64,000 nucleotides of DNA from contig NZ_JAKGAS010000014.1 of NCBI RefSeq assembly GCF_021532655.1, positions 1 through 64,000 on the forward strand. The letters run 5' to 3'. The first letter of the stretch is position 1, and each line of letters begins with the position of its first letter. This DNA comes from Paraglaciecola algarum. GTDB lineage: Bacteria > Pseudomonadota > Gammaproteobacteria > Enterobacterales > Alteromonadaceae. Shown one piece after another: positions 28,490 through 38,152 of the stretch. The notes below the pieces were generated by a model that ran no database searches, was not told the origin of the DNA, and saw nothing but the letters and a program-made list of their open reading frames with translations. The position numbers and the translations under genes are program-made.

Positions 28490-29392
28490 TCAAGCTTTTG
28501 GTTTCATTTTTTCCTTAGCCCACTCAGCAAATTCTTGTAAGGTACAGCTATCAGAAAAGCCTTTTTTCTCACCGTCCACAATCCGATATACAATTAAATG
28601 ATATACAGGGTTTTCATGCTCTCTTTGATCTATGATTTGACGCACAGACCAAGCTCTGCCGGGCTTGCCATTTGTATAAAATGCTCCAGCTTCTAGTTCA
28701 AATCCAGCGATAAGCTCTTTATGTAAAATAGCATCAGCCAAATCAACAATATGTTTAATTTGTTCCTCGCTTGCATCAATGACTATTTCAGATTGACTGA
28801 TTGCATCGTGAATGTGTCGCATCTTTATGCGCTGAGTATCTGGGTGATAACCCACCTTTTGGTAGCGCATTAAATTTTGTGGGTAACGTCGCCAATGGAA
28901 AAAATTATTAAATAAAAGGGCTGTTAACAACAAAATAGTACAGTTGATTAAGGTGGGTGTAATGACATACCAATAGCCTAAGTCATGGATTGCTTGACCG
29001 CCAATAACTGCGGCCAAAGCTGTGGCACCGCCAGGGGGATGCACACTACGAGTTAAATGCATAACTAAAATTGAACTTGCTACAGCGACTGCGGCGGCAA
29101 TAGTGATATTGTCGATTAATATAGCACTAGCCACTCCTACTATGGCTGACGATAAGTGCCCAACCATTAGTGCCCAAGGTGTGGATAATTGCCCATGAGG
29201 CACTGCAAATAAAAGTACGGTAGAAGCACCCATAGAAGGCAAAATTGCCATAGAACCTTCGGCGCCGGTAAAATATCCAGTTACGTAAAAGCATAAAAAA
29301 ATTGCTATTACACCACCTAAAGTTGCGACTACTTTCTCAGAGTCAACAACTCCACTTTGAATACCAAAAAAACGCACGAAACTTTGAAACAT
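28490..29392 (-). CDS. HPP-family integral membrane protein
   Basis: A 300-residue protein with about four to five membrane segments in the N-terminal half and a soluble C-terminal half from about residue 170. The name-giving motif is visible in VHPPGGATALAAVIGG. Plant HPP proteins transport nitrite, but the bacterial function is not known. The C-terminal half is not a CBS pair recognisable by eye. Divergent from the DUF4862 gene. Confidence 0.8.
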   Translation of the reverse strand: MFQSFVRFFGIQSGVVDSEKVVATLGGVIAIFLCFYVTGYFTGAEGSMAILPSMGASTVLLFAVPHGQLSTPWALMVGHLSSAIVGVASAILIDNITIAAAVAVASSILVMHLTRSVHPPGGATALAAVIGGQAIHDLGYWYVITPTLINCTILLLTALLFNNFFHWRRYPQNLMRYQKVGYHPDTQRIKMRHIHDAISQSEIVIDASEEQIKHIVDLADAILHKELIAGFELEAGAFYTNGKPGRAWSVRQIIDQREHENPVYHLIVYRIVDGEKKGFSDSCTLQEFAEWAKEKMKPKA

Positions 29393-29543
29393 TAACTCGA
29401 CTTTAGCCTATTAAATATTCACAACTATGATTGGTAACATACGGAATCTATTAGTTAATTTAAATATATATTTAAAATTTTTTGATACGTGAAATGTTTG
29501 GCTTCATGATAAAGTGTTAGAAAACGGATTAAGGAAATTATTA

Positions 29544-30506
29544 ATGCAATATTTTGTTGGTGCCTACGCGACATCACCCTGTGCTTTAGGTTGGGATCCA
29601 GAGTTAGAGTCTAGTTATTATCAAGAATTAAAAAAATTACCTAATGTAAAAGGGTTAGAACATCCTTTTACTGGAAAACTACATTCAAATGATGATGAGT
29701 GGTTTTTACAAAACCTTGATCCTAATTGGCAGTATTTATTTACCTGTGTTCCGGGAAACATGAATGCCCTAGGTCAGAATCCTAATTTTGGTATTGCATC
29801 AGATGATGAAGCGGGTCGTCAAGAAGCACTTAGCTTTATGCAAAAAGCCTGTGAAGCCATTACTAAACTAAATGGCCACCTAGGTCGTCAAGCGGTGCAA
29901 GCTATTGAGATACAAACGGCACCTGATCGTAGTAAAGCTCGAGGTTCTATTGTTGCTTTAGAAAAATCACTAAAAACCATGTTGCAGTGGGATTGGCAAG
30001 GAGCACAATTGGTGATTGAGCATTGTGATACTTTGGTTAAAGATCAAGTGCCAGCCAAAGGTTTTTTGACCATTGAAGATGAAATTTCCGTGGTGAGAGA
30101 AGTTAATGCGACTATATCTAATCCCGATCAAAAGCCCGTTGGCATGATTGTTAATTGGGGGCGTTCAGTTATTGAAACCCGCAATACTCAAGGGGCAATC
30201 GAACACATTCAGCTACTTAAGGATAATCAGTTATTGTCTGGCTTAATGTTTTCTGGCGTATCTGACCAAGAGACTGAATATGTAGCTTGGGCAGATACCC
30301 ATATGCCACCTGCGCCTAATGATAAATTACAAGCAGGCGCGACAGATTCGTTAATGACAGAACAAGAAATGCATGCCAGTTTAGCGGCTTGTGGTGAAGT
30401 ACCATCAATTGTAGGGATCAAGTTGGGTATTAGGCCTAAATCTATGCCTATGTTGGAAAGAGTAGCGCATATACGTGATTGTTTAGAAGCACTAGAAAGG
30501 TTTTAA
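29544..30506 (+). CDS. DUF4862-family TIM-barrel-like protein
   Basis: A protein of 320 residues from ATG 29544 (MQYFVGAYATSPCALGWDP), which fits the DUF4862 family; an in-frame upstream start at 29514 adds ten unlikely residues. Glycine-rich and acidic motifs (QLVIEHCDTLV, GMIVNWGRSVIETRN, LSGLMFSGVSDQETEY) suggest a xylose-isomerase-like barrel. In Enterobacteriaceae relatives lie next to sugar-metabolism genes, but here it is alone. Function unknown. Confidence 0.72.
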   Translation: MQYFVGAYATSPCALGWDPELESSYYQELKKLPNVKGLEHPFTGKLHSNDDEWFLQNLDPNWQYLFTCVPGNMNALGQNPNFGIASDDEAGRQEALSFMQKACEAITKLNGHLGRQAVQAIEIQTAPDRSKARGSIVALEKSLKTMLQWDWQGAQLVIEHCDTLVKDQVPAKGFLTIEDEISVVREVNATISNPDQKPVGMIVNWGRSVIETRNTQGAIEHIQLLKDNQLLSGLMFSGVSDQETEYVAWADTHMPPAPNDKLQAGATDSLMTEQEMHASLAACGEVPSIVGIKLGIRPKSMPMLERVAHIRDCLEALERF

Positions 30507-30591
30507 CATTCGTTGCGCGGGCTTATTCACTTCGTTTACTTATGTGCTGCGCGCACTAAAGCACTCGCGGTGCTCACAGCAATCTCGGTAA

Positions 30592-30658
30592 CCCCCGTGT
30601 CAGACTAGTTTTCCCTCTAACTAAAATTTAGAGGGAAAACAAGTCTGACACAAGGGGG
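30592..30658. repeat. Long palindrome with 29-bp arms
   Basis: Left arm 30592-30620 (cccccgtgtcagactag then ttttccctctaa) pairs with right arm 30628-30658 around a 7-base loop; there is one mismatch and a two-base bulge. No T-run follows, so it is not an ordinary terminator. The surrounding bases (about 30507-30720) hold further short hairpins (30544-30556, 30560-30574) and have a more GC-rich, structured composition than their neighbours. This gap of 222 bases contains no gene. Confidence 0.85.
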
Positions 30659-30728
30659 GAACATTAATGAACGCAGCGCATATCTTAATTCACTGCGTAG
30701 CAGTTATAAATGCTTTTAAAATTACGAT

Positions 30729-31652
30729 TTAAGCTAGCGAATCTTGTAATGGGGGGACGACTTGCTTTTTACGGCTCATAATTCCATCAATCCATACTTT
30801 GCCATCAACAAGTGATTTTCCATAAGCTTTATCGGTTAAATCTGCGTTGTCGCTGACTACTAATACTTCTGATCCTTCACGCATTATGTCTGTTAGTAAT
30901 AACATCACACTATGACGCTGACCTTCAGTCTTCAAGGCGGCTAGATCGGCTAAAAAGTCTTGTTTCATGCTGTCGAAAACACTTAAATCGATGACTTCTA
31001 ATTGGCCAATACCTACCTTTTTACCGTGCATATTAAAATCTTTAAAATCACGTAACACCAAATCACGTATAGGCGTACCTTCTACCGCTGATTTTACTTT
31101 AAACATTTCCATACCTAAGGCTTTATAATCTTCAATGCCGGCTATTTCAGCTAGTGCTTCTACACATTTAATGTCGGCTGTGGTGCAAGTGGGTGACTTA
31201 AATATAACCGTGTCAGATAAAATGGCACACATCATTGCACCAGCAATATTCTTAGGAATTTCTACACTATGAAAATCATACATCATTTTGATTATGGTAT
31301 TGGTACAGCCCACTGGGCGGATCCAACATTCAAGGGGGGTAGAGGTGGTAATGTCGCCTAGTTTATGGTGGTCAATAATGCCTAAGACGGTGGTGTCGTC
31401 AATATCGTCAGGACCTTGAATACGGTCCGAGTGGTCTACTACATATATCCCATCTGTATCAGCGAAGGTTAATTTTAGCTCTGGTTGCTCTAGTCCAAAG
31501 GTTTCTAAAATGAATAAGGTTTCAGGAGAAAGTTCACCTAAACGTGCTGGTTTAACATCTTCACCTGTTACTTTTTTTAAGTACGAAAGAGCAATAGCTG
31601 AACAAATTGAGTCTGAATCTGGAACCTTGTGTCCCACGGCATAAGCTGACAT
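30729..31652 (-). CDS. ppaC: Manganese-dependent inorganic pyrophosphatase
   Basis: Family II pyrophosphatase of the DHH superfamily, 307 residues. Metal ligands appear in AVGHKVPDSDSICSA (His and Asp), VVDHSD and the DHHKLGD motif, and the DHHA2 C-terminal domain ends in SRKKQVVPPL. It hydrolyses PPi in the cytoplasm with Mn2+ and pulls biosynthetic reactions forward. Single gene facing the palindrome region. Confidence 0.96.
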   Translation of the reverse strand: MSAYAVGHKVPDSDSICSAIALSYLKKVTGEDVKPARLGELSPETLFILETFGLEQPELKLTFADTDGIYVVDHSDRIQGPDDIDDTTVLGIIDHHKLGDITTSTPLECWIRPVGCTNTIIKMMYDFHSVEIPKNIAGAMMCAILSDTVIFKSPTCTTADIKCVEALAEIAGIEDYKALGMEMFKVKSAVEGTPIRDLVLRDFKDFNMHGKKVGIGQLEVIDLSVFDSMKQDFLADLAALKTEGQRHSVMLLLTDIMREGSEVLVVSDNADLTDKAYGKSLVDGKVWIDGIMSRKKQVVPPLQDSLA

Positions 31653-31824
31653 AAAAAATCTCTATTTAAGAAGTTGTGAGTGAAAAAGGGTGTAATTTAA
31701 TGGCGCATATTCTACCAAAAACTTAAGCCATTCGCATAGTCAGCATGATTATTAGTCATAGTAATATTGATATTTAACTTGGCCTTTTTGTTTGCTTGCT
31801 CAATAAATAGGCTTATTATGCGCT

Positions 31825-33621
31825 TTACTGCAACCAAGATGCACACTTCTTTTCATCCATGATTTCCAGATATACATTATCCAAAACCACAGGCTGTGCA
31901 GTAAATGATAAGGTTTTCAATTTTTTGTCTCTTAAAATGACTAAGTCTACTCGTTGATCTAGAGTTAAATTATTGATTATGTGTTTTAAATTAGCATTGC
32001 TAACCTGCCAATTATTTAAGGCTACTATGACATCTTTAACCTGTAATCCAGCATTAAACGCAGCACTTGATTCAGTGACTTGTAGCACAATAACACCGAC
32101 ATCTTGGTCTTTTATCTGAGCGCCAAAATCAAATAGGAAGGCTTCTGTAGTTGGTATTCCACCTTTGTCCTCTAGCTTGTCTCTTGGATTAAGCTTTACG
32201 TTTACCCCAAATTCTTCGAGTAGTGAGGTAAAAGGTAACTCCTTAGTTGTGTAAAGGGCCAAATCAAAAAAGTCGCTTAGATCTATATCTATATGGTCAC
32301 TGATAAACTCTTGTACTGTGTTTATTGTGGTAGGGATATTGAGTTTACCGTGATTTGTCCATAAAAAGCGCATTAGGTCGTCTAGCGAGTGTTTGTTGTG
32401 GCTATGTTGTTTGATGAGTAAATCTAAACACATGGCTAACACTGCACCTTTATTGTAGTAACTGACAATATTATTAATGGCACCTTCGTCTTGCTTGTAG
32501 AATTTAGTCCAGGCATCAAAACTTGAGTCGGTGATGCTTTGTTTAAATCTACCTTGGTTGCGTAGTAAACGGCTGAGGTTTTGGGCCATGACTTTTAAGT
32601 AATCTTGCTCAGAAATAAGGCCACATCTCAGCAGTGATAAATCATCGTAATAACTGGTAAATCCTTCGTAAATCCAAAGTTGTTGTGTGTATTGTTCTTT
32701 GTCTAGGCTGGTATTAAATAATTCTTCAGGTTTAGTACGCTTTACATGCCAAGTATGCAAAAACTCATGGCTGCAGAGGCTCAAAAAGACTTGATATCCT
32801 TCGGTCATTTTATCTTGTTGATATAGGCTAGGCAGATCTTTACGACTATACATCAAAGCTGTTGAGCTTATATGTTCTAAACCACCAAAGGCGTTGTCAG
32901 TTAACAAAGTGATAAATTGATAATGTGATATGGGCGCTTCATCTTGAAAAAATTCGATTTGATGCTGGCAAATTTGTGTTAAGTCTTTTTTTATTCGAGC
33001 TATATCAGCTTGGTGGCCGCCAGCTAATATGAGTTCAAACTCTACGCCTGAAGTCGTAAATGGAACAATATCGAATTCACCAATTAACACAGGATGATCC
33101 ACTAGTTGGTCGTAATTGTTCGCCCAGTAGTCTCCAAATTTATGAGATAAAGGGTTTTCTGATGACATAGTGGTGGCGACTTGCCAATGAGATAACTTCA
33201 GGTTGTTGGGTTTCAATAATTCTACAGAGCAAGGAAGTTCTGTTTGCCCTTTAACTGCCAAAAACATATTGGTGCCATTAAAAAAAGCGTATTCGTCATT
33301 TATGTATGCGCCTCTTACAGACAGGTCATAGGCATAAATATCATAATAGATATATATTGTCTCAAGGCTAGGTGTGACTCGCCAAGTTTGTTTATCAAGC
33401 TTATCCACTCGTAACATGCCACCAGTACTATTCTCGGCGCTGAGGGTAACAATATTCTTGGCGAAGTCTCGGATCATATAACTGCCTGGGATCCAAGCGG
33501 GAAGGCTTAATACTTGGCCTAATGGATCTGGATTAGTTATGCAAAGTTTGACTGCGAATAGGTGTCCAGTGAGTGATTTTACGCTAACTTGGTAATGGAT
33601 ATTAGTTTTTGGTTTATGCAT
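31825..33621 (-). CDS. M61-family metallopeptidase with PDZ domain
   Basis: A 598-residue glycyl-aminopeptidase-type peptidase. N-terminal beta domain (about 1-190), then the catalytic domain with HEFLHTWHVKR near residues 281-291 (HExxH zinc site) and GFTSYYDDL, and a C-terminal PDZ-like domain (QVTESSAAFNAGLQVKDVIVAL). No signal peptide is apparent. The family prefers N-terminal Gly or Ala. Length and domain order are normal for marine gammaproteobacterial members. Confidence 0.9.
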   Translation of the reverse strand: MHKPKTNIHYQVSVKSLTGHLFAVKLCITNPDPLGQVLSLPAWIPGSYMIRDFAKNIVTLSAENSTGGMLRVDKLDKQTWRVTPSLETIYIYYDIYAYDLSVRGAYINDEYAFFNGTNMFLAVKGQTELPCSVELLKPNNLKLSHWQVATTMSSENPLSHKFGDYWANNYDQLVDHPVLIGEFDIVPFTTSGVEFELILAGGHQADIARIKKDLTQICQHQIEFFQDEAPISHYQFITLLTDNAFGGLEHISSTALMYSRKDLPSLYQQDKMTEGYQVFLSLCSHEFLHTWHVKRTKPEELFNTSLDKEQYTQQLWIYEGFTSYYDDLSLLRCGLISEQDYLKVMAQNLSRLLRNQGRFKQSITDSSFDAWTKFYKQDEGAINNIVSYYNKGAVLAMCLDLLIKQHSHNKHSLDDLMRFLWTNHGKLNIPTTINTVQEFISDHIDIDLSDFFDLALYTTKELPFTSLLEEFGVNVKLNPRDKLEDKGGIPTTEAFLFDFGAQIKDQDVGVIVLQVTESSAAFNAGLQVKDVIVALNNWQVSNANLKHIINNLTLDQRVDLVILRDKKLKTLSFTAQPVVLDNVYLEIMDEKKCASWLQ

Positions 33622-33750
33622 GATTTGACTGAAGTACCTGATTTATTAACCTAAGTAGGCGTTAAGTGTTATTCTTAGGTTGTTGTTTTTATAAACTTTA
33701 TTTACCATCCTTAACTACAAATAACAATGTTTTCTAGGAACTCAAATTAA

Positions 33751-34437
33751 ATGGCAATTTTGCAGGAAAAAGTTGGGCTCACGAATGTAGACCTTAGAAA
33801 GCTTAAGTCTATGCGTCCAGGTAGACCTGTAGATTTACAAATCTCTACGTCAGCCGGTATAAAAAGAGTCAGAAGTGAATTTATCGGCATGGATGGTAAA
33901 CGTTGTTTAATCATTAAATTTCCCGATGAAAGTAAATGGGGGCGGTTAAGAGATTCTGTTTTTAAAGATACTTCTTTAATTATGCGCTATATCTTGGAAG
34001 ACGACACCGGAGAAATTATAGCCTTTAAGGTTAAAGTATTATTGATCGCTACCACGCCAAGTGATCTTATTTTTACGTCCTTCCCATTGGCTATCCAAAG
34101 TCATGATTTGCGAGCTGAGCCTCGTGCACAAACCACTATAGGAGCTAAATTAGATTATGTAGAAAGCCCAGTTGGTTTTTGCGATTGTGTGGTGGTTGAT
34201 ATATCTACTAAGGGCTGCCGAGTTAAAATTGATAAAAAAGGCTTAATCGAAAAACCTGAATTAAAAAAGACAGTGAACATGTTTATTATCGGGCCAGCTA
34301 ATAAGGAAATTAGGTTGGTAGGTACATTGTTGAGTGCTAAAGCCGATGAGGTGTCTTGGTATTATGGAATGAAGTTTGAAACCGCTGAAGATGAAGTGAA
34401 AGATTTATTAAAGGAAATGATGCTAATTGCTGGTTGA
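33751..34437 (+). CDS. PilZ-domain protein
   Basis: A 228-residue protein with an N-terminal YcgR-like beta domain and a C-terminal PilZ domain. The c-di-GMP motifs RAEPR (RxxxR, about residue 116-120) and DISTKGCRV (D/NxSxxG) are intact, so it should bind c-di-GMP and could act as a flagellar or other motility brake. No flagellar genes are near. The monocistronic arrangement leaves its target unknown. Confidence 0.88.
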   Translation: MAILQEKVGLTNVDLRKLKSMRPGRPVDLQISTSAGIKRVRSEFIGMDGKRCLIIKFPDESKWGRLRDSVFKDTSLIMRYILEDDTGEIIAFKVKVLLIATTPSDLIFTSFPLAIQSHDLRAEPRAQTTIGAKLDYVESPVGFCDCVVVDISTKGCRVKIDKKGLIEKPELKKTVNMFIIGPANKEIRLVGTLLSAKADEVSWYYGMKFETAEDEVKDLLKEMMLIAG

Positions 34438-34503
34438 TGCCAAGCCTGCATCTTGTTAAATTATTGTAAATAAAAATAATAAATAGTATTGACAGGATAA
34501 TAT

Positions 34504-34965
34504 ATGAGACAGATCGAAACACTGCTAAATGAATATGGTGAAAGCCATCAAAATCGCTCGAATATTTATATTCATGCCGTTGCTGTACCTTCAATATTTT
34601 TTGTTAGCTTGGCCTTAATTTGGTCCATACCAACCCCTGAGTTTTTAGATTATTTTGACGTGACTTGGGCTCATGTACTGTTAATTCCAACCTTGTATTA
34701 TTACTTCAAATTATCAGGCCCGATAGGCGCAGCCATGACATTTTTGAGCATAGTGTCTTTTTTCTTGATCAAATTATTGGTTATGTATGATGTGTCGGTG
34801 TGGAAGTTTAGTTTAGTGTTATTTGTAGTGATGTGGGTTTTACAGTTTTGGGGACATAAAATTGAAGGGAAAAAGCCCAGTTTTTTTAAGGATCTTCAGT
34901 TTTTACTAGTCGGCCCGGCATGGTGGTGGGTACATTGGTTAAAGCGTTTTAATATCAATTATTAA
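34504..34965 (+). CDS. Mpo1/DUF962-like membrane protein
   Basis: A 153-residue protein with about four hydrophobic segments. The motifs HAVAVPSIFF near residue 22, and HKIEGKKPSFFKDLQFLLVGPAWW near residue 118 match the DUF962/YGL010w family; its yeast member Mpo1 is an Fe2+-dependent dioxygenase of 2-hydroxy fatty acid alpha-oxidation. The histidines at H22-like and HKIEGKKP are conserved as metal ligands. Bacterial function is inferred only. Confidence 0.82.
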   Translation: MRQIETLLNEYGESHQNRSNIYIHAVAVPSIFFVSLALIWSIPTPEFLDYFDVTWAHVLLIPTLYYYFKLSGPIGAAMTFLSIVSFFLIKLLVMYDVSVWKFSLVLFVVMWVLQFWGHKIEGKKPSFFKDLQFLLVGPAWWWVHWLKRFNINY

Positions 34966-35084
34966 AAAGTGTTTATCTAGACTAACTATTCATCTCAACT
35001 ATTAATTAAACTTAGACAAAGAAAATAAGCTTGCGATAAACATACATGTAGTTAAGACCAAGACCTTAGTCACTGAGGTTTTGG

Positions 35085-36221
35085 TTGCGTATAATCCCTT
35101 TCATATACATACCTAATTTGAGAATCAAAGTGCCTAATTGGGAAACCTTAGTTGATAGTCGCGAGCGACTTTTTTGGACTCTGCAAACCGCTGGTTGGGC
35201 TGGATTTGCCATTATTTATTATATTGGTTCATTTTTGCATGATATGCGTAGTATCTGGTTGTTTGTCATTATATTGAATGCCTATGCTGGTTGGCTTCTG
35301 ACCATCCCATTAAGGTATATTTATCGTAAAGCACTCACCCTCAAGCCTTTGCAAATGTTGGCCCTAGTGGGAATTAGTCTTTATATAACCGCCTTGTTAT
35401 GGGCTATGGTTAAAAACGTAAACTATTGGGAGATATACAAAAAGGGTTATCGCCCTGAAGAGTGGTACATGTATTTTACTAATACCGTTAATTCAATCAT
35501 TATGATTGGTTGTTGGACCGGTGCATATTTTGGTATCAAGAATTACCAAATGTTACTTAAAGAAAAACAAAATGTACTTAAAGCCTCTTCTATGGCCCAT
35601 CAAGCGCATATCAAAATGTTACGTTATCAGCTTAATCCCCATTTTTTATTTAATACCTTAAATGCTATTTCCACTTTAATTTTGATTAAAGATAATCAAA
35701 CCGCCGGCGCTATGGTGAATCGCTTGAGTGACTTTTTACGTTATTCTTTAGACAAGGATCCGATCCGAAAAGTACCATTAATCCAAGAAATACAAGCGTT
35801 AGAACTCTATCTAGAAATTGAAAAAGTCAGATTTGAGGAAAGGCTAAGTGTCAATTGGGATGTGGACGAGCAAACAACTAAGGCACTAGTGCCGAGTTTA
35901 ATATTGCAACCTTTGATTGAAAATTCCATTAAGTATGCCATTTCAAAAATGGAAGGTGGGGGGCAGATCAATATTTCAGCTAAGACCTTCGGTCGAGATT
36001 TGATGTTGAATGTGAGTGATAATGGTCCTGGGGCCGACATTACTGATGGCCAATTGCCTTTAAGCAAAGGTGGGGGAGTGGGGTTAGTCAATATTAGAGA
36101 AAGGCTTGATGCTTTGTATAAAGGTAATTATTCTTTTGATATTTCTCATAATTATCCGTCGGGTATTAAAATTAATATCCGTATCCCCTTTGAAATAAGC
36201 GAGTCGTACATTGAAGATTAG
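35085..36221 (+). CDS. LytS/YehU-type sensor histidine kinase
   Basis: A 378-residue membrane histidine kinase of the His_kinase family. About four transmembrane segments (residues about 30-160) are followed by a short linker and the phospho-acceptor motif RYQLNPHFLFNTLNAIS near residue 182, then the ATP-binding fold (LQPLIENSIKYAIS, NVSDNGPGA, GVGLVNIRERL). It overlaps its response-regulator gene by 11 bases and starts with TTG at 35085 by best match. Signal unknown. Confidence 0.93.
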   Translation: MRIIPFIYIPNLRIKVPNWETLVDSRERLFWTLQTAGWAGFAIIYYIGSFLHDMRSIWLFVIILNAYAGWLLTIPLRYIYRKALTLKPLQMLALVGISLYITALLWAMVKNVNYWEIYKKGYRPEEWYMYFTNTVNSIIMIGCWTGAYFGIKNYQMLLKEKQNVLKASSMAHQAHIKMLRYQLNPHFLFNTLNAISTLILIKDNQTAGAMVNRLSDFLRYSLDKDPIRKVPLIQEIQALELYLEIEKVRFEERLSVNWDVDEQTTKALVPSLILQPLIENSIKYAISKMEGGGQINISAKTFGRDLMLNVSDNGPGADITDGQLPLSKGGGVGLVNIRERLDALYKGNYSFDISHNYPSGIKINIRIPFEISESYIED

Positions 36222-37029
36222 TACTGTAATTGTTGATGATGAGCCTTTGGCTAGAAAAGGTTTAGCCATACGTTTAGCTGAATTTGAAAACATTAAATTG
36301 GTGGGGGAATGCAAAAATGGCATAGAAGCGGTGTCATTGATCCCTCAAATTCGACCTGACCTAGTGTTTTTAGATATTCAAATGCCTGGCTTAAATGGTT
36401 TCCAAGTGATTAATAAACTAAAAGAGCTTAATCAACCTATTCCATTGATCGTATTTGTCACAGCTTTTGATTCATACGCCATCAAAGCCTTTGATGTGCA
36501 TGCCTTAGATTATGTGTTAAAACCAGTCGATGAACAAAGGTTAAAAGAGGCGATTGATAAAGTCACCATTAACTTGCAAATTAAACAACAAGGCGGCACC
36601 AATGAAAAGTTAGCCAAGTTAGTGGCCGACTTCACTGGAGATGATTGCGAAGATATTCTTCGCAAACTAGCGAATGGTGAAACCTTAACCAGTTCATCCT
36701 ATCCTGAAGTACTTGCCATTAAAGATGGTTCAGAAGTCACTAGAGTGCCAGTAGTTGATGTACAATGGATAGATGCAGCGGGTGATTATATGTGTGTGCA
36801 TACCGCAGATAAAACCCATATTATGCGACGTACCATGAAGGAATTGGTTGGTGATCTTGATCCTAAAAAGTTTGTTCGTGTACACAGATCAGCTATTGTG
36901 AATATAAAATATGTACAAAAGTTGGTCAGTCACATTAGTGGTGAATATCACCTGATACTCGAAAACGGTGAAGAGTTAAAGGTCAGTCGTAGTCATCGAG
37001 ATAGTGTGAAACAAATGATTAAGAGTTAA
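36211..37029 (+). CDS. LytTR-family response regulator
   Basis: Receiver domain with the phosphorylation Asp in PDLVFLDIQMPG (residues about 50-61) and VTAFDSYAIKAFDVHALDYVLKPV, followed by a LytTR DNA-binding domain (residues about 165-270, VDVQWIDAAGDYMCVHT, FVRVHRSAIVNIKYV). The 272-residue length is normal. A TTG start at 36211 inside the kinase gene makes translation coupled. The target promoter is not evident. Confidence 0.93.
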   Translation: MKISTVIVDDEPLARKGLAIRLAEFENIKLVGECKNGIEAVSLIPQIRPDLVFLDIQMPGLNGFQVINKLKELNQPIPLIVFVTAFDSYAIKAFDVHALDYVLKPVDEQRLKEAIDKVTINLQIKQQGGTNEKLAKLVADFTGDDCEDILRKLANGETLTSSSYPEVLAIKDGSEVTRVPVVDVQWIDAAGDYMCVHTADKTHIMRRTMKELVGDLDPKKFVRVHRSAIVNIKYVQKLVSHISGEYHLILENGEELKVSRSHRDSVKQMIKS

Positions 37030-37112
37030 TTTAATACAAAGCTGGTCTTATACTATGACTGCTTGCTATATTTGCCTGCTTACCTAACATCTTAGAAAAC
37101 TCTGAAGGTCCT

Positions 37113-38048
37113 GTGAAATCAGTTGAAGTAAATGCCAATAATCATTGGCTTGGTTTTGCCTTGTCTTTATTTACCGCAGTGTTGTGGGGCGTGTTACCTA
37201 TATTCCTAAAACTGTGCTTAGAATCGATGAATTCTGTCACCATAACTTGGTATCGATTTTTAGTCGCCGGTATTTTTGTGTTTCTTATCTTGTATAAAAG
37301 AAAAGCCTTACCAAAAGTTGAGGTTATGCGAGGTAAAGCGTGGGTTTGGCTAATCGTTGCCAGCTTATTGTTGGTGGCTAATTATGTGGCAAATGTACAC
37401 GGATTAGAGTATTTGGCGCCTGAAACCGCTCAAGTATTAATGCAATTAGCCCCTTTTTTATTGATGTTGGGTGGCATAGTCTTTTTTACAGAACGTTTTT
37501 CTCCATTAGAGTTTTTAGGCGCGTTTGCATTGCTACTCGGTATGTCCTTGTTTTTTAATGAAAGAATCGAAGAATTATTTAGCTCTTTTAATGACTTTAC
37601 CCTAGGTGTTTTAATCATAATCTTTGCCGCAGTGACATGGGCGGGTTACGCTCTAATGCAAAAGCCATTATTAAAAGTATTATCAGCCAAACAACTTACT
37701 TTATATATTTACGTATTTGGCTTATTGGTGTTGTTTCCATTTTCTGATCCTAGTCAAATATTAGATATGCAGATGATCCATATTTACGCACTGATATTTT
37801 GTTGCTTGAATACTATTTTAGGATATGGTGCGTTTACTGAAGCTCTGGCTGTTTGGCAAGCGTCTAAAGTCAGCGCTGTTATTACGCTGGCGCCAATTTT
37901 TACATTTATTAGTATGGTAATTGCGGTAGACGTTTTACCTGAACATTTTGTTGCGACAGACTTAAATACTTGGGCATATATTGGAGCAGGTATAGTAGTG
38001 GTTGGTTCGGCTTTGACTTCACTTGGTAGAGCTAATCATAGACGTTAG
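37113..38048 (+). CDS. EamA/DMT-family transporter
   Basis: Ten-segment inner-membrane protein (311 residues) with two EamA repeats: residues about 12-145 (LFTAVLWGVLPIFLKLC) and about 160-300 (FAAVTWAGYALMQKPLL). The family exports amino acids, nucleosides or other small metabolites; substrate unreadable. Start is GTG at 37113. Single gene between the LytS/LytTR pair and ubiF-like gene. Confidence 0.9.
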   Translation: MKSVEVNANNHWLGFALSLFTAVLWGVLPIFLKLCLESMNSVTITWYRFLVAGIFVFLILYKRKALPKVEVMRGKAWVWLIVASLLLVANYVANVHGLEYLAPETAQVLMQLAPFLLMLGGIVFFTERFSPLEFLGAFALLLGMSLFFNERIEELFSSFNDFTLGVLIIIFAAVTWAGYALMQKPLLKVLSAKQLTLYIYVFGLLVLFPFSDPSQILDMQMIHIYALIFCCLNTILGYGAFTEALAVWQASKVSAVITLAPIFTFISMVIAVDVLPEHFVATDLNTWAYIGAGIVVVGSALTSLGRANHRR

Positions 38049-38152
38049 GATATAGCTGCAGATTAAGTCTTAGTCAAGTTAAATTAATAAAACGATTGAA
38101 ACTCAGATTCTAATATTTTAAAGGCTGTTGATTTTTGATTGAAGGTAAAGCT

